NCBI GenBank assembly: GCA_029778965.1
Contig: JAKPBL010000153.1
Span: forward strand, 1-6,817
Reading direction: 5' to 3'
DNA from: Bacteroidota bacterium
Lineage (GTDB): Bacteria; Bacteroidota; Bacteroidia; Chitinophagales; Chitinophagaceae
Length of the DNA stretch: 6,817 nt
Below the pieces are notes generated by a model. The model made no database searches. It was not told where the DNA came from and saw only the letters and a program-made list of their open reading frames with translations. Position numbers and translations under genes: made by a program. The stretch's first letter is position 1, and each line of letters opens with the position of its first letter. Shown here piece by piece: positions 1 through 6,366 of the stretch.

Positions 1-2325
1 AACAGGGTAGCGGTCGAACACTTTCTCCAGGGCGTCGCCTACTTCCTGCTCTTTCACTGCCTGCGGGAACTTAACGATATAGGAACGGCCGCCGCTGAAT
101 TCAACACCGTATTTGAAGCCATTCACCAGGGCGCCGATACCCAGCGCCAGTACCACGATCGAAATAATATAGGTTACCTTACGATACCGTACGAAATTGT
201 ACTGGGCATGTTTGAAGATGCTGCGGCTCAGGTTGGTGAAGTAATTGAAGTGCCGGTTCTTGTTGGTATAAAAATCGGTGATCAGCCGGCTTACCAGAAT
301 ACCGCAGAAAAGACTGAGCAGAATACCCAGTATCTGCGTGGTCGCGAAGCCAAGCACGGGACCAAGACCAAAGTAGAACAGGATGATAGCGGTGAGCAGC
401 GTGGTAATGTGACCGTCGAGCACGGGTGCCAGTGACCGGCGGTAGCCGTCGTGTACCGCCTGCTGGTAATTCTTGCCATGGGTCAGCTCGTCTTTGATAC
501 GCTCGAAGATGATTACATTGGTATCGACCGCCATACCGATGGTGAGCACCAGGCCCGCGATACCCGCTGCCGTGAGCGTTGCATTCAATGCGCTCAGCAC
601 CCCTACGGTGAACAGCAGGTTCAGGATGAGGGCAATATTGGCCACCCAGCCGCCGGTATTGTAATATACCAGCATCAGCAGGAAGATGATACCGAAAGAG
701 ATGGCGAAAGCCATGGTGCCGCCCTTAACGGCTTCCTGGCCGAGGGTAGGACCTACCACCTGTTCCTGCACGATCTTGGCCGGCGCATCGAGTTTACCGC
801 TTTTCAGGATATTGGCCAGATCCTGGCCTTCCTGTACCGAGAAAGAGCCGCTGATGGCAGAGTTACCACCGGTGATGGGCTCGTTTACGTTCGGTGCGGA
901 ATACACAATATCGTCCAGCACAATGGCGATGGCGCGGCCGACATTATCGCCCGTCATCTTCGCCCAGATCTTTTCGCCCTGCTTGTTCATCGACATATTT
1001 ACCGTTACCTGGCTGGTAATGGAGTTGAAGTCCTGGTAAGCATCGGTAATATATTCACCTTCCAGCTTCGCCTTTTCGGAGCCGGGCACTTTCTTGATGG
1101 CATAGAGCGGAACAAAATCCAACTCCCGGCCCTCCTTGTCTTTTTCCGGCATGCCGTACAGGAATTTCACATCGCTGGGCATGTTGCCGGTTACGATGGG
1201 ATTCTTCAGGTAAGCAGAAACCGTGGCTGTATCTTTCGTGGGCACAAAGCCGAGATACGGGGCGTACTCGGGGCGGCCGTCGCGATTGGCATCTTGCGGG
1301 TTGGCAAAAGAGATCGAGGTGATCAGCGGATGCTCTTTTCTTACCTGGTCGATCGACTGGCCCGCGGCCGTCGCGCTGGTATCGCTGTTCCCCTTCAATA
1401 CATCGGCCAGCGATTTATTGGCCGTGTCTTGCGCGGCAGCGGCCGGTGCTTTCTTCACCGAATCTGCCGGTTTCTCGCCTTTCAGCGCGATAGCCAGGGC
1501 TTTATCAGCCGCTTCAATACTTTTATCAAGCTCACCGATATTGTATACTTCGAAGAACTGCAGGTTGGCGGTCGATTGCAGGTATTTCCGCACGCGATCG
1601 GGGTCGGAGGCGCCAGCCAGCTCAACCGTGATAATGCCTTTGCTTTCATCAAGGCTGATATTGGGCTGCGCCACGCCAAACTTGTCGATACGCTTGGTAA
1701 GCACTTCGTAGGTTTGCTTCATGGCCGCTACCGACTGCTCGCGGATGTATTTGATCACCGCATCGTCGTTGGCGTCGATCTTCAGCTTATTGCGGGTGCT
1801 GTTGGCAAAGAGAGGAGCCATTTTAACGCCCGGATTCAGTTCTTTGAAGGTCTGGGAGAAGATGGTGATGAAGTCGGCGTCTGAATTCACTTTCCGCTTC
1901 AGCGCTTCGTCGATGGTTTTCTTCAGCACGGGATCATTGGCGTTGTTCGACAGTCCTTTGATCAGCCCGTCGAGCGCCACATCCATGGTTACGTTGATAC
2001 CGCCCTGAAGGTCGAGACCGAGCAGCAGCTCACTCTCCTTGGCTTTCTGGTAGGTTTGCCCCCACCAGGTAATTTTCTGGTGCCTGGTGCTGTCTTGCAG
2101 AAAACGCACGCGCGCTTTCAGTTCTTCTGCAAGCGTGTCTTTATACAAGGCTTGTGTGGCGGGGTTTCCGGGATACTTCTGCTCAGGGGTTGGCAATGAT
2201 TTTACAAACCGCTGGGCCTTTTCTTCTATGGCTTTTTCGTGTTTATTCACAAACCAGGTGAAGGAAAGCTGGTACAGGGAAATCAGGATCAGGATTGCAG
2301 CAAAAATGCTCACCAGACTTCTCAT
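1..2325 (-). CDS. secDF: Fused protein translocase subunit SecDF (3' end beyond window)
   Basis: This is the membrane accessory subunit of the Sec translocon; the family uses the proton gradient to pull secreted proteins through SecYEG. The reading frame is open from the ATG at 2325 to the left edge, giving 775 residues. Seen in order: an N-terminal membrane helix (about residues 4-26); the SecD motif LGLDLQGG with Asp105; a large periplasmic region containing an Ala/Lys/Asp-rich linker (about 285-322); a helix bundle from about 537 to 681 with the conserved GMAVDTNVIIFERIKDE (597-613), where Asp601 matches the conserved membrane Asp of SecD; then a further helix (about 715-733) followed by GVEFSGG (740-746), the SecF N-terminal signature. 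SecD and SecF are therefore fused, as is usual in Bacteroidota. Fused proteins of this group run to roughly 1000 residues, so only the end of SecF is missing. The start is chosen because the hydrophobic helix follows directly and a -7 promoter box lies just upstream. Confidence 0.96.
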   Translation of the reverse strand, partial: MRSLVSIFAAILILISLYQLSFTWFVNKHEKAIEEKAQRFVKSLPTPEQKYPGNPATQALYKDTLAEELKARVRFLQDSTRHQKITWWGQTYQKAKESELLLGLDLQGGINVTMDVALDGLIKGLSNNANDPVLKKTIDEALKRKVNSDADFITIFSQTFKELNPGVKMAPLFANSTRNKLKIDANDDAVIKYIREQSVAAMKQTYEVLTKRIDKFGVAQPNISLDESKGIITVELAGASDPDRVRKYLQSTANLQFFEVYNIGELDKSIEAADKALAIALKGEKPADSVKKAPAAAAQDTANKSLADVLKGNSDTSATAAGQSIDQVRKEHPLITSISFANPQDANRDGRPEYAPYLGFVPTKDTATVSAYLKNPIVTGNMPSDVKFLYGMPEKDKEGRELDFVPLYAIKKVPGSEKAKLEGEYITDAYQDFNSITSQVTVNMSMNKQGEKIWAKMTGDNVGRAIAIVLDDIVYSAPNVNEPITGGNSAISGSFSVQEGQDLANILKSGKLDAPAKIVQEQVVGPTLGQEAVKGGTMAFAISFGIIFLLMLVYYNTGGWVANIALILNLLFTVGVLSALNATLTAAGIAGLVLTIGMAVDTNVIIFERIKDELTHGKNYQQAVHDGYRRSLAPVLDGHITTLLTAIILFYFGLGPVLGFATTQILGILLSLFCGILVSRLITDFYTNKNRHFNYFTNLSRSIFKHAQYNFVRYRKVTYIISIVVLALGIGALVNGFKYGVEFSGGRSYIVKFPQAVKEQEVGDALEKVFDRYPV

Positions 2326-2360
2326 CGCGTTTTTGTTTCGTTTTGTTTTTTAAAGAGGTG

Positions 2361-2368
2361 CAAATATA
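2361..2368 (-). promoter_or_regulatory. Bacteroidota-type -7 promoter element of secDF
   Basis: On the minus strand this reads TATATTTG, an exact match to the TAnnTTTG -7 consensus of the Bacteroidota primary sigma factor. It lies 35 nt before the secDF ATG, so transcription would start about 25-30 nt upstream of the gene. The leader is A-rich and has no Shine-Dalgarno sequence, which is normal for this phylum. No clear TTG -33 box is found at the usual distance; a TTG occurs only 12 nt upstream, which is too close. Confidence 0.6.
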
Positions 2369-2492
2369 GGATTTCAGCCGCAATATTGGCGGGGAAAGGG
2401 TCTGGAGCGGCAGTTGCGGCATTCGCCCTATCTTGCGGACTAAACCGGGGTGCCGGCCTGCAAGCGGCGCCGGAACCGGTGCTGTACCAAAG

Positions 2493-3215
2493 ATGAAGAA
2501 GATTTGTATTTCAATAAGTGTATTCCTGTTACTCGCTGGTTGTCAGCGCGATGAAAGTTCAGGCGGACTTACAGCCCATATTGCCCTCATTAATATGGCC
2601 CTGTCGAGCGATTCAGTCAACCTGTTGCTCGACAATGCACCGCTGCTGGCCCGGCCGGTGGGTTTTGGCGAAATATCGGTCAATACCGGTGGCGCCGGCA
2701 GCTACCAGGAGACTGCTCCCGGCTTGCGGAACTCCACCTGGCAGGTGGGCGGCGAGCCCGTATCGCTCGACCGGTTCGTATCATGGAATGCCGGCGCCTA
2801 TTATACTATGATACAGTATGATTCAGCGGTCAATAATGTAGCGCAACTGATGATCGTTACCGATGCGCCTTCGCAGAACGACAGCGTAGGCCGCCTGCGG
2901 TTCATCAATTGTTACCGCGGCGGGGACAGCATCAGCCTGTGGATGCATTACCTGAATACCGCCGACACCAGTATCCAGCGGCTGGTCAACAAGAAACCTT
3001 ATGTAGGGCGCGACAAATCGGTAAGCGGCAGTTTCAGCTTCAGTCTCCGCCCCGGCGAATGGCAAATGAAAATGAAAGACCGGTTCTACAACGATCTCTT
3101 TACCGATACCGTCGTTATTCAGCGCAATGCCCTCTACTCGGTCGTTGCCGTGGGAGAGCCGGGCGGTACGGGCCTGCTGGCGCCGCAGATGAAACTTTTA
3201 TTACAGATGCAGTGA
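2493..3215 (+). CDS. Putative surface lipoprotein with two DUF4397-like segments
   Basis: This is a 240-residue predicted lipoprotein of unknown function. Residues 1-17 form a lipoprotein signal peptide: MKK, a hydrophobic core, then LLAGC with Cys17 as the lipidated residue. The next residues, QRDE, resemble the acidic lipoprotein export signal that sends Bacteroidota lipoproteins to the cell surface. The mature part has two related segments, HIALINMALSSDSVNLLL (29-46) and RLRFINCYRGGDSISLWM (134-151). These look like the opening strands of DUF4397 (anchor-like beta-sandwich) domains, so a duplicated domain is inferred. The frame is open upstream to a TTG at 2433, but those 20 residues are not signal-like and the ATG at 2493 places the signal peptide correctly. 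The gene is divergent from secDF and ends 61 nt before the aminotransferase gene. No convincing promoter is visible. The lipoprotein call is strong; the domain name is less certain. Confidence 0.8.
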   Translation: MKKICISISVFLLLAGCQRDESSGGLTAHIALINMALSSDSVNLLLDNAPLLARPVGFGEISVNTGGAGSYQETAPGLRNSTWQVGGEPVSLDRFVSWNAGAYYTMIQYDSAVNNVAQLMIVTDAPSQNDSVGRLRFINCYRGGDSISLWMHYLNTADTSIQRLVNKKPYVGRDKSVSGSFSFSLRPGEWQMKMKDRFYNDLFTDTVVIQRNALYSVVAVGEPGGTGLLAPQMKLLLQMQ

Positions 3216-3221
3216 AATAGC

Positions 3222-3229
3222 TAATTTTG
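3222..3229 (+). promoter_or_regulatory. Bacteroidota-type -7 promoter element of the aminotransferase gene
   Basis: TAATTTTG matches the TAnnTTTG consensus exactly. It starts 6 nt after the stop codon of the lipoprotein gene and 55 nt before the aminotransferase ATG, which implies a 5' leader of about 35-40 nt. A T-rich stretch at 3196-3199 sits near the -33 position but lacks the TTG core. It suggests the aminotransferase can be transcribed independently of the lipoprotein gene. Confidence 0.5.
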
Positions 3230-3276
3230 CCGGCTGTTAGCCAAAAGCATTCCGAATAATTATTACCACTACTAAA

Positions 3277-4467
3277 ATGTCTTTATCAACACGTTTACAA
3301 CGTTTCAGCGAGCCTGAAACGTTACGGATGGCCAAAATGGGCCGCGAACTGCGCGCCAAAGGATTCGATGTAATCGATCTCAGCCTGGGTGAGCCTGATT
3401 TCGATACACCTGCTCATATCAAGGAAGCGGTGAAGAAAGCGGTGGACGACAACTGGAGCCATTATGCACCTGTGGCGGGCTATCCCGACCTGCGCGAAGC
3501 GATCTGCACCAAGCTGAAGCGGGACAATAACCTCGATTATAAGCCCGAAAACATCCTGGTATCAACCGGCGCCAAGCAGAGCATCGCCAACCTGATCATG
3601 GCGCTGATCGATAAAGACGATGAGGTGATCATTCCCACCCCGTACTGGGTATCTTATTCCGAGATCGTTCGTATGAATGAAGGCGTTCCGGTGATGATCC
3701 GCACCAGTGCATCGGCAGGCTACAAAGTAAGCGCCGCCGAGGTGGAAGCGGCCATTACGCCCAAAACCAAACTGTTCATGTTCTCGTCGCCGGCCAACCC
3801 CACGGGTGCTGTGTACAGCAAAGAAGAGCTGGCGGCGCTGGCCGAAGTGTTCCGCCGGCACCCGGAAGTATATATCATGAGCGATGAGATCTACGAATAC
3901 ATCAACTACCGTGGCAAGCACGAAAGCATCGCCCAGTTCGCCGATATCAAAGACCAGGTAATCGTTATCAATGGCCTCAGCAAAGGCTTTGCCATGACGG
4001 GTTACCGCCTGGGTTATATTGCGGCTGCGCCGGATGTGGTGAAGGGCTGCGAGAAAATCCAGGGGCAGATCACCAGCGGCGCCAATGCCGCTACGCAGAA
4101 AGCGGCGGTAGTTGCGCTTACGGCCGATCTCACACCGAGCCGTGAAATGGTGGCGGCTTTTGAGCAACGCAAGAAAACCATCATGCAACTGCTGTCGGAG
4201 ATACCGGGTGTTTCGTGCATTGAACCCGACGGGGCGTTTTATGTATTCCCCGACATTTCTTTTTACTTCGGAAAATCTGACGGTACAACGACTATTAAGA
4301 ACTCAGACGATTTGTGTTTCTATATCCTGGAGAATGCTTACGTGACCACGGTTACCGGTAAAGCTTTCGGGGAAGAGAATTGCATTCGCATTGCCTATAC
4401 CAATAGCCTGCCGAAGATTAAAGAAGGAATGGCGCGGATCAAAGAGGTGCTCTCTAAACTCAAGTAG
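3277..4467 (+). CDS. aspC: Class I PLP-dependent aminotransferase, aspartate aminotransferase type
   Basis: This is a cytoplasmic fold-type I aminotransferase, most like the bacterial subgroup I-gamma aspartate aminotransferases, which convert aspartate and 2-oxoglutarate to oxaloacetate and glutamate. At 396 residues it is full length. Visible signatures are LGEPDFDTP (37-45); STGAKQ (96-101), where the Lys is in the position thought to read the substrate side-chain carboxylate in this subgroup; PYWVSY (122-127) with the ring-stacking aromatic; NPTG (174-177); SDEIYE (202-207) with Asp203 contacting the PLP pyridine nitrogen; SKGFAMTGYRLGY (235-247) with Lys236 as the Schiff-base lysine and Arg244 near the PLP phosphate; and IRIAYTNS (370-377) with Arg371 for the substrate carboxylate. 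No key residue is missing. The ATG has an A-rich leader and no Shine-Dalgarno. Related enzymes can prefer prephenate or other acids, so exact substrate specificity is inferred. Confidence 0.93.
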   Translation: MSLSTRLQRFSEPETLRMAKMGRELRAKGFDVIDLSLGEPDFDTPAHIKEAVKKAVDDNWSHYAPVAGYPDLREAICTKLKRDNNLDYKPENILVSTGAKQSIANLIMALIDKDDEVIIPTPYWVSYSEIVRMNEGVPVMIRTSASAGYKVSAAEVEAAITPKTKLFMFSSPANPTGAVYSKEELAALAEVFRRHPEVYIMSDEIYEYINYRGKHESIAQFADIKDQVIVINGLSKGFAMTGYRLGYIAAAPDVVKGCEKIQGQITSGANAATQKAAVVALTADLTPSREMVAAFEQRKKTIMQLLSEIPGVSCIEPDGAFYVFPDISFYFGKSDGTTTIKNSDDLCFYILENAYVTTVTGKAFGEENCIRIAYTNSLPKIKEGMARIKEVLSKLK

Positions 4468-4494
4468 GAGACCGGCTAACGGAGCAGGAATTTA

Positions 4495-4527
4495 GAAGTC
4501 GTTCTTCATGGGCGACTTTTTCTTTTT
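4495..4527 (+). terminator. Intrinsic terminator downstream of the aminotransferase gene
   Basis: AAGTCG (4496-4501) pairs with CGACTT (4513-4518) around an 11-nt loop, with a possible extra G-T pair at 4495/4519. A T-rich tail follows (TTT C TTTTT). It starts 28 nt after the aspC stop codon. On the opposite strand the stem is not followed by a T run, so it should work only for plus-strand transcripts. The stem is short and the loop large, so strength is uncertain. Confidence 0.55.
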
Positions 4528-4561
4528 CTTGCAGAGGAGGCTTTTTAGTTTCTTGTGTATC

Positions 4562-4645
4562 GGTTTTGTTTTGGTTTACGCGCATGCAGTTTTGGTTCAC
4601 GCGTATGCAGTTTTGGTTCACGCACGTGCAGTTTGGGTTCACGCC
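4562..4645. repeat. 21-nt tandem repeat array, left copy
   Basis: Three good units of 21 nt (4583-4603, 4604-4624, 4625-4645) share the core TGCAGTTTTGGTTCACGC, with one G for T change in the third unit. A degenerate fourth unit at 4562-4582 matches the second unit less well (about 15 of 21 positions when aligned to the consensus). Variation is concentrated at unit junctions, which form short palindromes: GCATGC, ACGCGT and GCACGTGC. There are no unique spacers between units. Confidence 0.9.
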
Positions 4646-4673
4646 AAGCGCGCAAAGGAGCAAAGACGCCAAG
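4583..4673 (+). repeat. 91-bp perfect inverted repeat, left arm
   Basis: All 91 bases of this arm are the exact reverse complement of 4829-4919, checked base by base. The arm holds three 21-nt units and a tail at 4646-4673 rich in GCAAAG and GCCAAG words. Pairing continues outward to about 4568/4934 with three mismatches, and GTGTAT at 4555-4560 pairs with ATACAC at 4938-4943. Pairing stops abruptly on the inner side after GCCAAG. Confidence 0.95.
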
Positions 4674-4828
4674 CATTGGAATGGAATTTATCGGCGTGGG
4701 TGTCTCTTGCATCAAAAGGCTGATTTTGTTTCTCACAGAGATTGTTTTTTTACAAAGCACAGAGGAACGGAGGCCGGCTGAGAAAGCAGCTTACTGGCGA
4801 AATAGTACCTGTTGTTCAACGATTACTT
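4674..4828. other. Spacer between the inverted repeat arms, no gene seen
   Basis: These 155 bp form the loop of the hairpin. I see no credible coding frame and no transposase fragment. The spacer contains two copies of CACAGAG 24 nt apart (4734-4740 and 4758-4764), separated by a T tract (4744-4751). The second copy continues into a GGAACGGAGG word. These resemble words found in dispersed intergenic repeats in some bacterial genomes, from memory rather than from a search. Confidence 0.6.
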
Positions 4829-4919
4829 CTTGGCGTCTTTGCTCCTTTGCGCGCTTGGCGTGAACCCAAACTGCACGTGCGTGAACCAAAACTGCATACG
4901 CGTGAACCAAAACTGCATG
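4829..4919 (-). repeat. 91-bp perfect inverted repeat, right arm
   Basis: This arm is the exact reverse complement of 4583-4673. On the minus strand it reads three 21-nt units followed by the same tail of GCAAAG and GCCAAG words. The arm ends 33 bp before the coaE stop codon, so a transcript reading through coaE would enter it at once. An RNA crossing both arms could form a 91-bp uninterrupted duplex. Confidence 0.95.
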
Positions 4920-4940
4920 TGCGTGAACCCAAACTGCATA
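4857..4940. repeat. 21-nt tandem repeat array, right copy
   Basis: Four well-kept units are present here, read on the minus strand: 4940-4920, 4919-4899, 4898-4878 and 4877-4857. The outermost unit has no exact counterpart in the left array, where the fourth unit is degenerate. The first and last units carry TTTGGG where the middle two carry TTTTGG. Confidence 0.9.
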
Positions 4941-4952
4941 CACCCACGGCCC

Positions 4953-5534
4953 TCACAACCCCCTGAACACCTTATCCAATGCAAGCACCTGCGGTACCAC
5001 CAGGTGCCGCCCGTCGTTCAGTATAACGTAATCGCATAACCGCATTTTGATGGTTTCGTCGATCTGTTTATCCATGCGGCTTTTCACCTGCTCGCGGGTA
5101 AGCCCGTCGCGTTGCATCACACGCTGGATACGCAGCGGCAGGGGCGCCGATACGCCGATCATCTTGTCCATTTCACCGGCGGTGCCGGTCTCAAAAAAAA
5201 GGGCGGCTTCCTTCACGGCATAGGGTGCGTTCTGTTGGGCGAACCATTCGTTGCCGTAGGCGATCACTGCCGGGTGCACGGCTGCATTCAGGGCTGCCAG
5301 CTTTTCGTGGTTGTCGAAAACCTGCGCCGAAATATAGCTGCGGTTCAGCCGCTGGCTGGTGTAGGCCTGTTCGCCGAAGATCGTGGTGATCTTATTTCGC
5401 AAGACCGTATCGGATTCCATCAGCATCCGGGCGGCGGTATCGGCATTATAAACAGGAATGCCCAGGTTTTCAAAAACCCGGGCAACCACTGATTTTCCGC
5501 TACCGATTCCACCGGTTAAGCCGATGCGCAGCAT
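4953..5534 (-). CDS. coaE: Dephospho-CoA kinase
   Basis: The product phosphorylates the 3'-hydroxyl of the ribose of dephospho-CoA with ATP, the last step of coenzyme A synthesis, in the cytoplasm. At 193 residues it has normal length for the family (about 200). The Walker A loop GGIGSGKS (8-15) follows directly on the first strand MLRIGLT. Other family features are VYNADTAAR (28-36), the HPAV motif (87-90), EAALFFETG (109-117) in the place of the usual PLLFE segment, and the lid region RIQRVMQRDGLTREQV (135-150) ending in an Arg/Gln-rich helix. DYVILNDG (168-175) matches the conserved C-terminal Asn segment. The start ATG at 5534 is the only one that keeps the P-loop strand. It is the last gene of the nusB-DUF1573-yajC-coaE run, 15 nt after yajC. 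No simple terminator follows; the long inverted repeat begins within 33 bp. Confidence 0.95.
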   Translation of the reverse strand: MLRIGLTGGIGSGKSVVARVFENLGIPVYNADTAARMLMESDTVLRNKITTIFGEQAYTSQRLNRSYISAQVFDNHEKLAALNAAVHPAVIAYGNEWFAQQNAPYAVKEAALFFETGTAGEMDKMIGVSAPLPLRIQRVMQRDGLTREQVKSRMDKQIDETIKMRLCDYVILNDGRHLVVPQVLALDKVFRGL

Positions 5535-5549
5535 AAGAATGTTACCGTT

Positions 5550-5885
5550 TTATTTTTTCTCGGTGAGCGCGGCCGCTGCTTTGTTGATGTTTTGCGTCCA
5601 TTCGAGGGAAATGGCCGATTTTTCGATCTTCATGTACGAACCGGGACTTACTTCCATTTCAATGGTGCCGTCGTCGTTTATTTTATTCACTTTACCGTGA
5701 ATGCCGGCAATGGTTACGATGCGGTCTCCTTTCTGCATGTTTTCCTGGAACTGCTTGGCAAGCTTGGCCTTTTTCGCCTGCGGGCGGATCATAAAAAGCC
5801 AGAAAACGAGGATCATGCCTCCCAGTAAAACCAGTTGTAAAGTGCCGCCGCCTGAGGGGGCCTGTAAAAGCAATAAATTGTTCAT
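5550..5885 (-). CDS. yajC: Preprotein translocase subunit YajC
   Basis: YajC is a small single-span inner-membrane protein that associates with SecDF and the SecYEG translocon. The 111-residue product has a short N-terminus, one membrane helix (about residues 15-33), then the family signature FMIRPQ (31-36) and a basic KKAKLAKQ stretch. The cytoplasmic domain reads KGDRIVTIAGIHGKVNKI, which matches the conserved GD-V-T-GGI-G-V segment, followed by an SH3-like strand pattern. The C-terminus is Ala- and Lys-rich. It lies 20 nt after the DUF1573 gene and 15 nt before coaE, so it is very likely cotranscribed with both. Its functional partner secDF lies about 3.2 kb further along the same strand. 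Confidence 0.95.
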   Translation of the reverse strand: MNNLLLLQAPSGGGTLQLVLLGGMILVFWLFMIRPQAKKAKLAKQFQENMQKGDRIVTIAGIHGKVNKINDDGTIEMEVSPGSYMKIEKSAISLEWTQNINKAAAALTEKK

Positions 5886-5905
5886 GTGCTATGGGTTGAA
5901 AAAAA

Positions 5906-6364
5906 TTACGGTTTAACCACTTCCACACGGAAATGAAGTTCGTGCGCCATACCGCCGAGGGTATTGGCCTTTACCACGATCGATTTGTTGTTGATGCCCA
6001 GCCGGCCCGTTGAGTTGAAGCTGCCGCTGATGATGCCTGTTTTCCCGGGCAGGATGGGTTCTTTCGGGGGCTCGGCGGCCGTGCAGCCGCAGGCAGGATG
6101 AACCGACTCAATGATGAGGGGCTTATCTCCCGAATTGGTAAAATTGAATGCAACGGGCAGGTTATCACCTTCGTTGATCTTGCCATAGTCGACGGTGGTC
6201 TGCTCCCAGGTGATGCGCGTAAAATTGCTGCTGTCGATATTGGCGGCAGGGGCCAGGGCCGGGTTCACCGGGCTGTCGGCCACTTGCTCTGCCGGCCGGT
6301 CGGGGCCTGTTACGCAGGCCGACAAACAGGCGGCTGCCAGCGCGCAGCATAAGATTCTTTTCAT
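5906..6364 (-). CDS. DUF1573 domain lipoprotein
   Basis: This is a 152-residue predicted lipoprotein of unknown function. Residues 1-17 are a signal peptide ending in the lipobox LSAC with Cys17. A Pro/Ala-rich linker (about 18-45) follows. The DUF1573 domain starts near WEQTTVDYGKINEG (53-66) and includes FNFTNSGDKPLII (73-85), the CGC cysteine pair (Cys92, Cys94), ILPGKTG (104-110) and GSFNSTGRLG (114-123). The fold is expected to be an immunoglobulin-like beta-sandwich of the ASPM/SPD-2/hydin type. Unlike the lipoprotein at 2493-3215, no acidic export signal follows the cysteine (VTGPDR), so a periplasm-facing location is more likely. The start codon is 2 nt from the nusB stop codon, so translation is probably coupled. 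The gene is often found next to nusB and yajC in Bacteroidota, which argues for a housekeeping role. Confidence 0.9.
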   Translation of the reverse strand: MKRILCCALAAACLSACVTGPDRPAEQVADSPVNPALAPAANIDSSNFTRITWEQTTVDYGKINEGDNLPVAFNFTNSGDKPLIIESVHPACGCTAAEPPKEPILPGKTGIISGSFNSTGRLGINNKSIVVKANTLGGMAHELHFRVEVVKP

Positions 6365-6366
6365 GG

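Noticed and set aside
451..1884. Long open frame of 477 codons on the plus strand
   Set aside because: It lies entirely antisense to secDF, whose minus-strand translation shows clear SecD motifs. The plus-strand product has no recognisable domain and reflects the codon bias of secDF.
2429..2436. TATCTTGC as a possible -7 box for the lipoprotein gene
   Set aside because: It misses the conserved TTTG end of the consensus and has no -33 partner at the correct distance.
2433..2492. Upstream extension of the lipoprotein frame to a TTG start
   Set aside because: The added 20 residues are Arg/Gly/Pro-rich and would bury the lipoprotein signal peptide, which fits exactly with the ATG at 2493.
3226..3246. 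Small hairpin GGCT-GTT-AGCC in the aspC leader, possible attenuator
   Set aside because: The stem is only 4 bp, with a bulge before any T/A extension. It overlaps the promoter region and has no T run after it.
3562..4188. Open frame of 208 codons antisense to aspC
   Set aside because: The plus strand holds a complete aminotransferase with all catalytic residues; the antisense product shows no family features.
4583..4940. CRISPR array
   Set aside because: The 21-nt units are directly adjacent with no unique spacers, they are inverted about a centre, and no cas gene is present.
4460..5039. Several small open frames of 70-100 codons across the repeat region on both strands
   Set aside because: They exist because the 21-nt unit has no stop codons. 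They overlap each other in most frames, run into aspC or coaE sequence, and show no signal peptide or domain.
5900..5910. TAATTTTT on the minus strand as a promoter for yajC
   Set aside because: It overlaps the DUF1573 stop codon, lacks the final G of the consensus, and sits within a 20-nt gap of an apparent operon.
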